From positions 1 to 52,233 of IMG/VR virus record IMGVR_UViG_3300037151_000077: DNA of 52,233 nucleotides; one strand, written 5' to 3'. The position numbers and the translations under genes were made by a program. The notes beneath the pieces are model-generated. The model worked only from the letters and a program-made list of their open reading frames with translations. It was not told where the DNA came from and made no database searches. This document shows positions 40,264 to 48,166 of this stretch, piece after piece. Source of the DNA: a virus. Each line of letters starts with the position of its first letter. Within the stretch, counting starts at the first letter, position 1.

Positions 40264-41751
40264 GTGCGGATCCTCATCGCCATCACCAGCTGTCACAATT
40301 TCCGCGATCGCGCGGACGCCGTGCGCCAGACCTGGGCCTCGGAAGTCGAAGGCGCCGACGTGCGTTATTTTCTCGGCCGAAGCGAAACGCCGGTGAAGTC
40401 GCAGTCGCATCCGGACGAGATCATTCTCGACTGCCCCGATGGCTATCACTATCTCTCGCAGAAAACGCAGCTCATCCGGCGCTGGGCCCTCGAGAACGGC
40501 TACGACTATCTCTGGAAAGTCGACGACGACACGTACGTACGCCCGGAGCGATTGCTTGCTGACTTTCAGAACCTCGATTATGTGGGGAGACTTCGCGGAT
40601 GCTCGGGAAGTTATCCCGGTCCCTACTGCAGCGGATTCACTTATGGCTTAAGCCGCAAGTCGCTGGAGCTGCTGGCACCGATCGAGTGGGGAGCAAGTGA
40701 CGATTTTTCGGAGGACCGCTGGACCGCAAACAAGCTGCTCTCGCTCGGCATCAGCCCGCACAATGAGCCGCGATTCGTAGTGCAGTCCTCGAAGGCCTGC
40801 GCCATCAGCGGCAGGGAAGCGCCGTTGGTTGGTAACGCTGTCATCGCATCTTGCGAGTATTCGCCGAAGGAGATGCGGCGGGTGCATGCGGAGTTCAAAT
40901 CCGGAAAACGATCGGCCCAGGGCGAATATCACAAACCAGCGGGATCTCTCTCGCGCGTGGCGGTGATGGTCAAGACTTTTCTCCGCGACGGTTATCTCAT
41001 GGCCTGTCTCGATGGCCTGGAAAAGAATTTCGCGGACACCAAGATCGTCGTCGTGGACGATGGTTGGGAGACCGGGGTTACATCGACCTTCAACAAAATC
41101 TCACGCGCAGCGGACATGCGGCGCAAGGGCCATGCCTGGATCAATATCCCCTTCGACTCCGGCTTCGGCGCCAAGGCGAACGTGGCGATCGGACATTGCG
41201 ATTCGGAATATGTGCTGATAGCGTCCGATGATTTTGATTTTGCGGATCCCGCGGTTCGCGCCGGCGTGGAGTCGATGCAAAGAGTTCTGGACGCTGTGCC
41301 GTCGCTTGCTCTGGTCAGCGGGCGCGTTGATCGCAATCTCTATGAGTTCTGTTGGGAAGCCGGCGAGAAGAGCCTGCGCGAAATCCCCAGATACCACGGC
41401 TCGGGCGAAGTGGACGGCACGAAGTATCACCTGTGCGATTTGACCGTGAACTATTCCCTCATCCGGACGAAAGTCTTTCAGCCGCAGCACGGGGGGATCC
41501 GCTGGGATGGCGGTAACGTCAAGATCGGCGGTGGAGAACACTCGGCATTCTTCATCGACCTGCAGCGCTCGTATTGGGGCGTCGCTTATGTGGAAGGCGC
41601 TAACATCAATCAGCTGCCCCGCAATTTTCAGTGGATGCACAAGAGCTACCCGACGATGCGGGCGCGCGCGCGAACTCCCGGAAGACCGTGCCTGAAAGCA
41701 CGCGGGATCGATCTTTACATTTTGGCGGATGGGACGGCGGAGGTATCGTGA
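40264..41751 (+). CDS. two-domain glycosyltransferase: GT31-like plus GT2-like
   Basis: 495 residues from GTG 40264. Residues 1-230: MRILIAITSCHNFRDRADAV, RQTWASE, and YDYLWKVDDDTYV with DDD at 87-89 as metal/sugar-nucleotide site, and DDFSEDRWTANKL as acidic catalytic motif: a GT31 (beta-1,3-galactosyl/fringe-like) pattern. Residues about 235-490: LSRVAVMVKTFLRDGYLMACLDGL, KIVVVDDGW, GFGAKANVAIGHCDSEYVLIASDDFDF: GT2-like. It may modify virion proteins or host surface polysaccharide. The fusion of two transferase folds is unusual for a phage of this size. Confidence 0.75.
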   Translation: MRILIAITSCHNFRDRADAVRQTWASEVEGADVRYFLGRSETPVKSQSHPDEIILDCPDGYHYLSQKTQLIRRWALENGYDYLWKVDDDTYVRPERLLADFQNLDYVGRLRGCSGSYPGPYCSGFTYGLSRKSLELLAPIEWGASDDFSEDRWTANKLLSLGISPHNEPRFVVQSSKACAISGREAPLVGNAVIASCEYSPKEMRRVHAEFKSGKRSAQGEYHKPAGSLSRVAVMVKTFLRDGYLMACLDGLEKNFADTKIVVVDDGWETGVTSTFNKISRAADMRRKGHAWINIPFDSGFGAKANVAIGHCDSEYVLIASDDFDFADPAVRAGVESMQRVLDAVPSLALVSGRVDRNLYEFCWEAGEKSLREIPRYHGSGEVDGTKYHLCDLTVNYSLIRTKVFQPQHGGIRWDGGNVKIGGGEHSAFFIDLQRSYWGVAYVEGANINQLPRNFQWMHKSYPTMRARARTPGRPCLKARGIDLYILADGTAEVS

Positions 41752-41975
41752 AGCTGGTTCCGGAGTCTGGCCTGGCGATCTTTTTCTCGGCTTATCCATC
41801 GCCCAATAAAGACCTCGGCGCAATTGAAGGAACAGAAATGCTTCTTTCCGGTCGACCTGCTGGAATCGAACCGTTCAATCGTAAAGGGACACTCGCCAGC
41901 CATCCAAAGACCATCCGGCCAGTGAATGTCAGCCTCCAACGGATGAGAGCAGATGTCGCAGGTGAAGTGCCGCAC
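41715..41975 (-). CDS. antisense small Cys-pair protein
   Basis: 86 residues on the minus strand between two plus-strand glycosyltransferases. It has FTCDICSHPLEAD at the start and KKHFCSFNCAEVF later, a two-knuckle zinc fold commonly seen in phage proteins. The opposite strand has no persuasive frame here. It overlaps the end of the two-domain transferase by 37 bases, tail to tail. Function unknown. Confidence 0.5.
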   Translation of the reverse strand: MRHFTCDICSHPLEADIHWPDGLWMAGECPFTIERFDSSRSTGKKHFCSFNCAEVFIGRWISREKDRQARLRNQLHDTSAVPSAKM

Positions 41976-41989
41976 TCTCGGACTCTAGC

Positions 41990-42625
41990 ATGAAAATTTT
42001 GATCGCAGTAGTCCAATGCACCCGTGACCTCTGGCGGATCCCCGCACACCGGGAGATGCTCGCCGGCCATGGCGCTGACGTGCGATTCTTTTACGGCAAT
42101 CAGAAGGCGGGCGCGCTCGATGTGGTCCGAAGCGACGAGATCGAGCTCGAAACGGATGATGCCTATTACGCACTGACCAAGAAAGTCTGCGGCATCTTCG
42201 AATGGGCTCTCCAGCGCGGCTACGATTTCGTTTTCAAGGTAGATTCCGATACCTGGCTCGACGTCCCAAAGCTTCTGACAGCGGGCTTCGAAGCGCATGA
42301 TTGGGTCGGTTTAATGGGGGACAAAGGGGCGAGCGGCGGAGTAGGACACTGCACTTCGGGCGGCGTGGGAATCTGGTTGAGCCGTCACGCCATGGAAACT
42401 TTTCTCCGTCACTATCCAACAATGCCGGGCGGGAAGATGCACTACTTCGATGACTGGGCATTGTCGCTGACGTTAGCGGATGCGGGGCTCAAGCCCGTGA
42501 ATTCCGATCTATTGTGGAACTTCGATCTCGGGCCGGCAGACAAGGAAACTCTTATAAGCTGGCACGGATGGACGCCGGACGCGGCCCATGTTGAGCAGCG
42601 CGGCGGCGGGGAGTGGGGAAAATGA
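41990..42625 (+). CDS. GT31-like glycosyltransferase
   Basis: 211 residues. Starts MKILIAVVQCTRDLWRIPAH, with HREMLAGHGADVRFFYG as in the other two copies, YDFVFKVDSDTWL with the DSD at residues 85-87, and HYFDDWALSLTLADAG as acidic catalytic segment. GT31-like fold by motif order. ATGA overlap with the next gene. Likely transfers a hexose from a nucleotide sugar; acceptor unknown. Confidence 0.7.
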   Translation: MKILIAVVQCTRDLWRIPAHREMLAGHGADVRFFYGNQKAGALDVVRSDEIELETDDAYYALTKKVCGIFEWALQRGYDFVFKVDSDTWLDVPKLLTAGFEAHDWVGLMGDKGASGGVGHCTSGGVGIWLSRHAMETFLRHYPTMPGGKMHYFDDWALSLTLADAGLKPVNSDLLWNFDLGPADKETLISWHGWTPDAAHVEQRGGGEWGK

Positions 42626-42918
42626 TCAAGGGGTTGATCTACCATCGGCGCTGGTTCGTTCCGAATTTCGTGGCCGCGCGCTTGTTCGATTACGCTGCCC
42701 ATGATCGGCTTCCGTTATGGCAGTTGTTCTTTGCGCCCAGGAGCTTCCGGAGCTTCGCAAAGGGTCTGTGGTGGAATTGCTCTACGTGGACGCTCGACAG
42801 ACTCCCTTGGTTCGCACGCAAGCATGCCATTAACGCGCTCGTCGGCCGAGAACTGCTCAGAGACTTCAGGGCGCTTAATCACGATCACCCGAATTTCGAT
42901 CTGTGCATCAAGTGGTAA
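42622..42918 (+). CDS. hypothetical protein in glycosyltransferase cluster
   Basis: 98 residues, starting inside the transferase stop (ATGA). Very rich in aromatic and basic residues (YHRRWFVPNFVAARLFDYAAH; GLWWNCSTWTLDRLPWFARKH). It could be a peripheral membrane protein. No family recognised. Confidence 0.5.
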   Translation: MIKGLIYHRRWFVPNFVAARLFDYAAHDRLPLWQLFFAPRSFRSFAKGLWWNCSTWTLDRLPWFARKHAINALVGRELLRDFRALNHDHPNFDLCIKW

Positions 42919-42922
42919 AGCC

Positions 42923-43540
42923 ATGGAAACTTCAGAACTAATTCGCAGGGCGCTCGATCTCGGAGCCGTGCAAGTCCCGGAAGAAATATCCGCGCTCGTC
43001 GACCTTCTCAAAAAGCATCAGCCGCGGAACATTCTGGAGATCGGATCCGAGTCCGGAGGAACGTTCTATCTCTGGTGCCAGTTGGCGAAGATTGGCGGGC
43101 TAAAGATTTCGCTCGATCTACCGAGCGGCGATTCGGGGAGCGGCACCTATCGTGATCCAGTCGCACTCGCCGAGCGTACCGCACAGTTCAAGGGATGGTC
43201 GGCCAACGTCCGCGTCGTCACGGGAGATTCGCATGCGCTTGAAACGTGGCGGGAAGTGAACAAATTCCTAGGTCCGCATGCACCCACGCTCGATTTCCTT
43301 TTCATCGACGGAGACCACTCCTATGAAGGCGTGAAGAAAGATTTCGAAGACTATCGCTGCTTTGTGCGACCAGGTGGATTGATCGCGTTCCATGACATCG
43401 TGGACAGCGAGTTTCACCGGAAGCGTGGATGCCAGGTGGCTAAGTTCTGGGAAGAACTGCGGCGCCAACCCGTAACTTTTCCCGCTCAGGAATTCGATCA
43501 TGGGTTGGAATGGGGCGGGATCGGCGTGGTCACCGTTTAG
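42923..43540 (+). CDS. SAM-dependent methyltransferase (Methyltransf_24-like)
   Basis: 205 residues from the ATG at 42923. The SAM-binding motif NILEIGSESGGTFYLW is at about residues 34-49, an acidic strand LDFLFIDGDHSYEGVKKDFEDY follows, then RPGGLIAFHDI. This is the O-methyltransferase/CmcI-like pattern used on sugars and small molecules. In this cluster it probably methylates the glycan made by the transferases; inference from context. Confidence 0.75.
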   Translation: METSELIRRALDLGAVQVPEEISALVDLLKKHQPRNILEIGSESGGTFYLWCQLAKIGGLKISLDLPSGDSGSGTYRDPVALAERTAQFKGWSANVRVVTGDSHALETWREVNKFLGPHAPTLDFLFIDGDHSYEGVKKDFEDYRCFVRPGGLIAFHDIVDSEFHRKRGCQVAKFWEELRRQPVTFPAQEFDHGLEWGGIGVVTV

Positions 43541-43759
43541 GTAGCGGAGCGCGCCCATCATACAAATTTCCAGACAGGCGTGGCAAACGGGGTACGGTCC
43601 GTACCGCGCCGAGGGCGGAGCGTCATCCGGCAGCCAGAAACCTTCGCCGCAATCGATGCAGACTTTCCACACACACGGCGCCGGCTCGCTGGTGAACGCG
43701 GTCTGAACGAGCGGCGGCAATCGAAGAAAAACTCGAATCCTGTTCCGCAACCAAAACAC
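43268..43759 (-). CDS. possible antisense Cys-pair protein
   Basis: Open minus-strand frame of 163 codons that covers the otherwise empty 230 bases after the methyltransferase and 270 bases of its 3' end. The part outside the methyltransferase reads KVCIDCGEGFWLPDDAPPSA and YPVCHACLEIC, a zinc-ribbon-like pair. The rest may be only the antisense of the methyltransferase. Reported with low confidence. Confidence 0.35.
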   Translation of the reverse strand: MFWLRNRIRVFLRLPPLVQTAFTSEPAPCVWKVCIDCGEGFWLPDDAPPSARYGPYPVCHACLEICMMGALRYLNGDHADPAPFQPMIEFLSGKSYGLAPQFFPELSHLASTLPVKLAVHDVMERDQSTWSHKAAIVFEIFLHAFIGVVSVDEKEIERGCMRT

Positions 43760-43773
43760 ACCCGAACTCTAAC

Positions 43774-44037
43774 ATGACCCTCTTCACCAGAATTGCTCTT
43801 CTCGAATTCTTTTCTGCTCTGCTCATCGTCGCAGCGACCAGAGCCTATGTCCTGGGGAACTACCGGGCGACGGCCGTTGTCGAGGTTGCATTCATCACGC
43901 AATGGTTCTACGCGCGCGGGATCTCTTTCGATGATGCGGGATCGAGAAGCTGGAAGCTTGGATATCCGGCCTATCTCCTCGGCGCCGTGGCTGGCACGCT
44001 GATCGGGCTTTTCCTCTCGAAACGGTTCACCTCATGA
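43774..44037 (+). CDS. small membrane protein in glycosyltransferase cluster
   Basis: 87 residues with hydrophobic stretches LLEFFSALLIVAATRAYVL, VVEVAFITQWFYARG and YPAYLLGAVAGTLIGLFL, so two to three membrane helices. ATGA overlap with the downstream transferase. A flippase- or anchor-like partner is conceivable; no family match by eye. Confidence 0.6.
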   Translation: MTLFTRIALLEFFSALLIVAATRAYVLGNYRATAVVEVAFITQWFYARGISFDDAGSRSWKLGYPAYLLGAVAGTLIGLFLSKRFTS

Positions 44038-44810
44038 AAGCACTGATCGCAATCTCTTCGTGCGGCGACTTCGAAGCGAACGGGAACAACCAGGCTATGA
44101 GGGATACCTGGCTTAAAGATGTAAATATATTTACAAATCTCGACTACAAGTTCTTTTTCGGAGTAGGCCAGAACGCTCCCCAGCTCGAGGACTCAGTCCT
44201 CTTGCCCGACGTCGACGATGGCTACGGATCCCTCACCTACAAAACGAGGGCGTCGCTGCGCTGGGCGCATGAACGCGGATACACGCATGTCTTCCGCTGC
44301 TTTCCAGATACGTTTGTCAGCGTCGATCGGCTGATGGCCTGCCATCCTCACGAATTCGATTTCTATGGCGACTTCAGAAGCGAAGAAGGCGGACGCCCCG
44401 ATGGTGGAACGGGGAAGCAGATGCCCACTCTTCAGGAAGCTCAGAACTATGCATCCGGTGGCGCAGGGTACTGGTTGAGCCGCAGAGCTTTTGAATACCT
44501 GCTCGATGCTCCAATCCTCGGAGTCTGGCGAGATGAGCTGATGACCTACGTCGAGGATCTGTGGGTTGGAAACATCTTGGGAAAATGCGGGACGGTGCTG
44601 CGCTACTTCGATGACACAAGATTCTGTAACCATGGCTCCCGTATGTGGCCGAACCTGCGAAATGACCAGATCACCGCGCACCTGTCCTGCCCGGAGCGCT
44701 TCGACAAAGCCTTCATGTATGCGGCCCACGCGGCGTTCAGCATGAAGCTCACCATGGAAGAAGTCGAGCGGCTCAGGATCAGCTTCCTTCGAGACATCCC
44801 GAAATCTTAA
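44034..44810 (+). CDS. GT31-like glycosyltransferase, altered DXD
   Basis: 258 residues. Starts MKALIAISSCGDFEANGNNQ, with MRDTWLKD as in GT31 enzymes, YTHVFRCFPDTFV in place of the DXD (the first Asp is Phe90, the middle is Pro91, only Asp92 remains), GGAGYWLSRRAFEYLL and YVEDLWVGNILGKCG (the EDVWVG-type motif). The loss of two metal-site residues suggests altered metal dependence, a changed donor site, or inactivity. Last gene of the cluster. Confidence 0.7.
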   Translation: MKALIAISSCGDFEANGNNQAMRDTWLKDVNIFTNLDYKFFFGVGQNAPQLEDSVLLPDVDDGYGSLTYKTRASLRWAHERGYTHVFRCFPDTFVSVDRLMACHPHEFDFYGDFRSEEGGRPDGGTGKQMPTLQEAQNYASGGAGYWLSRRAFEYLLDAPILGVWRDELMTYVEDLWVGNILGKCGTVLRYFDDTRFCNHGSRMWPNLRNDQITAHLSCPERFDKAFMYAAHAAFSMKLTMEEVERLRISFLRDIPKS

Positions 44811-44911
44811 CAATTTATTAAGTTCGCGGACCCTGGGCTGTTCGGGCTTGGTCGCCTTCCCAGTTCCGGGGTTTCGTGATTCACCCCTGCACACCCGAGG
44901 CAAATCCCAAA

Positions 44912-45355
44912 ATGAATATTCCTTACGACGACAACGACCTCCAGAGCCTCGCCCTGTGCGCGTGGAAAGAAGCCCGCGGCGAAGGCTCCGATGGAATGCG
45001 AGGGGTCATGCACGTCATTTTGCATCGCGCCATCAAGTGGTATGGCGATCATGCGGAGAGCGTTCACACCGCGGTGTACGCAAAGAACCAGTTCACCTCG
45101 ATGTCGGTGCCAAGCGATCCCGAATTCAACCTGCAGCCGAAAGATGGCGACGCTCAGTTCGCCTACTGCGCGCAGCTCGCTCCCACAATCTTGAATGAAC
45201 AAGATGAGGACATTACGCACGGCGCGCTCTATTACGGCGACCTGAAGTACTGCACGTCGGGCTGGTTCTCCGAAAACATCTCCGGACCTGATGGACAAGG
45301 GACGCCGGCCCATCCGCTGAAGGCCTCGATCGGGCGCCAGGTGTTTTTCGGATAA
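44912..45355 (+). CDS. cell wall hydrolase, SleB/Hydrolase_2 type (endolysin)
   Basis: 147 residues from the ATG at 44912. It has CAWKEARGEGSDGMRGVMHVILHRA, where the glutamate of EARGE is the usual catalytic residue, and later FTSMSVPSDPEFNL and YYGDLKYCTSGWF. The family hydrolyses peptidoglycan. With the holin-like gene at 45632 it forms the lysis cassette. The region before it (44811-44911) shows only a short AT-rich inverted repeat. Confidence 0.8.
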   Translation: MNIPYDDNDLQSLALCAWKEARGEGSDGMRGVMHVILHRAIKWYGDHAESVHTAVYAKNQFTSMSVPSDPEFNLQPKDGDAQFAYCAQLAPTILNEQDEDITHGALYYGDLKYCTSGWFSENISGPDGQGTPAHPLKASIGRQVFFG

Positions 45356-45367
45356 AGCGTTTTTCGG
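45343..45367. repeat. duplicated 9-base stop-codon context
   Basis: GTTTTTCGG at 45343-45351 (before the endolysin TAA) and again at 45359-45367 (before a TAG). Third place in the window where a gene end is copied just downstream. Confidence 0.7.
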
Positions 45368-45571
45368 CTAGCTCAGTCTCGGGCGCTCATCTCGACGATC
45401 GGCGCGTGGCGGAATTTTCGCGGCCACTGGCGACCCAGCGGCCGCCAACTGTTTATCCATCTTCTCGACCATCGAGATGAGCCAGGCCAGATCTTTCAGC
45501 GTGGCGCCGTACTGGGCCTTGCGACGAATGTCGGCGAAGCGGGTTGCGTCCGTTTTGTTCATGGCTTCCAT
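45368..45571 (-). CDS. small helical protein, minus strand
   Basis: 67 residues from 45571, or 64 from an ATG at 45562. Helical and charged (TRFADIRRKAQYGATLKDLAWLISMVEKMDKQL), with a Pro/Arg-rich end. Convergent with the endolysin gene. No ribosome site stands out. Function unknown. Confidence 0.45.
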   Translation of the reverse strand: MEAMNKTDATRFADIRRKAQYGATLKDLAWLISMVEKMDKQLAAAGSPVAAKIPPRADRRDERPRLS

Positions 45572-45631
45572 GGCCTGAGATTTTTACACCGCGAGCGGAA
45601 AACTGACAACTGCAAAAGGAGAAATCAAAAT

Positions 45632-45931
45632 ATGAATCCAAACACCAGTCCGAACTTTGCCCTGCGCCTCTGGTGCGGGCTGCGCGACTTTGTCCTGCCC
45701 ATCTGGCGCAGTCTTCCAATTTACGTACAGACCGGAATCGTGATTTTCGCCTCGGCCGCCGGCACTTTTCTCGGAGGCTGGCTCTGGGACGGGCCTTCCT
45801 GCTGGACGTGGCTCTGTCTCAAGCACACCCTCGGCGCAGCGTGTGCGGCCGGAATCGCCGCGGAACGGACCTTCAAGATGAGGCCTGGATGTGGACCTCA
45901 CGCCGATGAGACGCCCTATACGGGTTCCTGA
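45632..45931 (+). CDS. holin-like membrane protein
   Basis: 99 residues with a strong ribosome site (AAAAGGAGAAATCAAAAT). Hydrophobic segments LPIYVQTGIVIFASAAGTFLGGWLW and WTWLCLKHTLGAACAAGIAA, then a polar tail. Two membrane helices beside an endolysin gene fit a holin. No direct family match. Confidence 0.6.
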   Translation: MNPNTSPNFALRLWCGLRDFVLPIWRSLPIYVQTGIVIFASAAGTFLGGWLWDGPSCWTWLCLKHTLGAACAAGIAAERTFKMRPGCGPHADETPYTGS

Positions 45932-45994
45932 CTAAGCTTAACGACCCTTCCACAATCAACCCCGCCATCGCGCGATGGCAGAAAAGAGCAATTC

Positions 45995-46312
45995 ATGAAG
46001 ATCGCAATTTTAGAAACCAAAGCACTGGCCTATGCCAAAGACATCAAAGACGGCATTGAAGCGGCCGGCGAAGATGCCGTGAAGCTTGCCACGTTCATGC
46101 AGAACAACCAGGCGAAGATCGTCGCGCTGGCGAGCCTGGCAGGACCGGAAGCGGCTGCCGTCACGAGCGCCGGCACTGGGCTCCTCAACCTGGCGATCAC
46201 AGCGGTCAAGGGTGCGGGCGATGCAGCCTCCGCCAATGGCGTGAACGTCAGTCTGGATGCGGCGGCGGTTGCCGAAGTCAAGGCAGCCATCACGGCGGTC
46301 GAGAAGATCTAA
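45995..46312 (+). CDS. hypothetical small Ala/Val-rich protein
   Basis: 105 residues (MKIAILETKALAYAKDIKDG; IVALASLAGPEAAAVTSAGTGLLNLAITAV; VNVSLDAAAVAEVKAAI). Weakly hydrophobic middle. Located in the lysis region; possibly membrane-active or an accessory protein, but no evidence beyond context. Confidence 0.55.
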   Translation: MKIAILETKALAYAKDIKDGIEAAGEDAVKLATFMQNNQAKIVALASLAGPEAAAVTSAGTGLLNLAITAVKGAGDAASANGVNVSLDAAAVAEVKAAITAVEKI

Positions 46313-46422
46313 ATCCACTTCCTGCTGCGGCAACGGAACCGACTCTAACTTTGGCTCGGCCAGCAGGGATTTTCCTCAAGCATAAAGTTCAGTTTGCCGA
46401 AAAGGCCGAATTCGCATATTCC

Positions 46423-47079
46423 ATGAAAACCGTACTATTATCAGCGTTACTGCTGCTCACGCTCGTTCTATCGGGCGGGGTCCTGGTGCTCGTGAAAGAC
46501 GTTCATCAGGACCTCGCGGCGGTGCACCAGAACCTCTCCTCGCTTGACCAGGTCCTCGGGCAGGCCTCCGCCACGGCAAAACATCTCAATCAAACTGTGG
46601 GGAAGGTCGATGGGGTTGTGAGCACTCTCAATGACGCAGCCACCGAAGAGAAAGCAAACTGGCAGGCAACGAGCAAGGAAACGGCCAAGACCGCAAGAGA
46701 CGTCCGGGCCCTCGTGGATGACTTTAGAAAATCAGCGCTCCATGTGAACCTTGTAACCCTGCCGTCGATCGACTCGCAGATTTCGGCGAACGGCGATCAG
46801 CTCAGGATGACAGTTGAGAAGTTGGGAGAATCGGCCGACGGCGTTACAGCGATCGCCGGCACATTGAATACTCGACTCGGCGATCCGCAAGTGACCGAAT
46901 TGCTGGCCCACGCCAATGTAATCGCTGGGCACTTCGAAACCATCGCTGCGAATTCCGCCCTCATGTCCGCTGATATGCAGTTAGCTGTACATCGCCTGGC
47001 GGCGCCGCCGACAAAGTTTCACCAGTTCCTAGACGCGACCTGGACCGCGGCGAAGGTCGGTTCCCTCTTTATCCCGTAA
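46423..47079 (+). CDS. membrane-anchored coiled-coil protein
   Basis: 218 residues from the ATG at 46423. One N-terminal membrane helix (LLSALLLLTLVLSGGVLVLV), then a long periplasmic coiled coil with repeated HQDLAAVHQNLSSLDQVLGQASATAKHLN, TVGKVDGVVSTLNDAATEEK, and TVEKLGESADGVTAIAGTLN. The outline suits a spanin-like or structural envelope protein in the lysis cassette. No lipobox or second spanin partner was found, so this is a guess. Confidence 0.5.
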   Translation: MKTVLLSALLLLTLVLSGGVLVLVKDVHQDLAAVHQNLSSLDQVLGQASATAKHLNQTVGKVDGVVSTLNDAATEEKANWQATSKETAKTARDVRALVDDFRKSALHVNLVTLPSIDSQISANGDQLRMTVEKLGESADGVTAIAGTLNTRLGDPQVTELLAHANVIAGHFETIAANSALMSADMQLAVHRLAAPPTKFHQFLDATWTAAKVGSLFIP

Positions 47080-47232
47080 ATCTTCCCCCGCATTTATTTC
47101 GTCGAAAATTTCCGCCGCTAGTCGCAGTACGCTGCTGAAGGGGGCATTCTTCCCCAGCCGCTTTTTCGCCCGACGGAGAGCCTCGTTATGCAGATCGCTC
47201 GAGGCGTGCGTGTTGGGATCCGGTGCGCCCAT
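47029..47232 (-). CDS. small charged protein, minus strand
   Basis: 67 residues with a good ribosome site (TTGAGGAAATGAA). Contains EALRRAKKRLGKNAPFSSVLRLAAEIFDEI. Its end overlaps the preceding plus-strand gene by 50 bases. It diverges from the 47331 gene across an inverted repeat. Unknown function; a regulator would fit its place. Confidence 0.5.
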   Translation of the reverse strand: MGAPDPNTHASSDLHNEALRRAKKRLGKNAPFSSVLRLAAEIFDEINAGEDLRDKEGTDLRRGPGRV

Positions 47233-47246
47233 TTCATTTCCTCAAA

Positions 47247-47265
47247 GAGTTGGATTGTACAACTC
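47247..47265. promoter_or_regulatory. inverted repeat between divergent genes
   Basis: GAGTTGgattgtaCAACTC, six-base arms around seven bases, in the 98-base gap between divergent genes. The minus strand holds a TACAAT (-10-like) overlapping it. Candidate operator. Confidence 0.4.
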
Positions 47266-47330
47266 CCTAACGCCACCGGCTGGCTTTAGGGCTCTTACGG
47301 CATAGAATCAAAATCAAGAGGTACCCAGCC

Positions 47331-47825
47331 ATGAGTCCGATTCCAGACGTCGCCCCGAAACCGGAGGCGGTGGATCTTCAGGCCATCGAATACGCCCGTC
47401 TGCAGAAATTGTTGGCCGACGCCACGGAAGCGGCCGAGGCCGCGGCGACTCCCGTCAAGAACCTCAAACTGGAACTGATCGAACTGGTGCGCAAGTTTGG
47501 CGGCGTGCACCGGGAAAAATCGAAGCTGCTCCACGGCATCGTCTGGGAGATGATGGCTACCTTTGGGCAGTCGACGTCACAGGACGCGGCGGCTGTGGAG
47601 CGGCTTCGCTTGGCTCTGGTGAAGGCAAAAAAGGCGCGGATTCTCAAGAAGCTCTTCACCAAGCAGATCAGCTGGCGGTTCAACTCCGACGCCTCCGAAG
47701 TGATCAAAGGCGAGAAACTGACGCCGAAACAAATGGCGCTCGTGCTGCAGTGCTTCGATACCGAAGACCGCACACCGACGCTCGATGTCCGCGAGAAGAA
47801 AAAAGCCGCCGCCGCCGGCGCATGA
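47331..47825 (+). CDS. hypothetical helical protein
   Basis: 164 residues, helical and charged (LQAIEYARLQKLLADATEAAEAAATPVKNLKLELIELVRKFGGVHREK). The second half (WRFNSDASEVIKGEKLTPKQMALVLQCFDTEDRTPTLDVREKKKAAAAG) has a small alpha/beta look. Good ribosome site (AAGAGGTACCC). ATGA overlap with the DUF3467 gene. Confidence 0.6.
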   Translation: MSPIPDVAPKPEAVDLQAIEYARLQKLLADATEAAEAAATPVKNLKLELIELVRKFGGVHREKSKLLHGIVWEMMATFGQSTSQDAAAVERLRLALVKAKKARILKKLFTKQISWRFNSDASEVIKGEKLTPKQMALVLQCFDTEDRTPTLDVREKKKAAAAGA

Positions 47826-48166
47826 TTTCAGGAATGGTGCAAACTATGTCGCTGAGGAGAATGCCGAACCCACCGAATCCGCCGAGCATGAAGTCCGTCC
47901 AAGCTCCCGACTACCGCGAAGCCTATGCCAACAGCGTGCAGATCCGGGTCAATCTCTGGGATTTCTTTCTCATGTTCGGAACCATCCAGGGCTCGGATGC
48001 CGAGCTTGAGCTGCGAAATTTTCAGGGAATCTATTTCAGCCCGCAACAGGCCAAGGCGCTCACCGCGCTCCTGCAGCAGAACCTCAAGAATTACGAGGCT
48101 GCGTTTGGCGAGATCAAGCTGGACCCACGAGTTCCCGCGGTTGTCCCTCCGGCGCTCCCTTCCTAA
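47822..48166 (+). CDS. DUF3467-type protein
   Basis: 114 residues starting in an ATGA overlap. The signature YANSVQIRVNLWDFFLMFGTIQ followed by FQGIYFSPQQAKALTALLQQNLKNYEAAFGEI fits the DUF3467 family, small proteins of unknown function that are widespread in bacteria. The Pro-rich N-terminus (MPNPPNPPSM) is an extension. Confidence 0.75.
   Translation: MISGMVQTMSLRRMPNPPNPPSMKSVQAPDYREAYANSVQIRVNLWDFFLMFGTIQGSDAELELRNFQGIYFSPQQAKALTALLQQNLKNYEAAFGEIKLDPRVPAVVPPALPS

Noticed and set aside
41631-41993. 120-codon plus-strand frame between two glycosyltransferases
   Set aside because: Starts inside the upstream transferase and lacks motifs; the minus-strand Cys-pair frame explains the region better.
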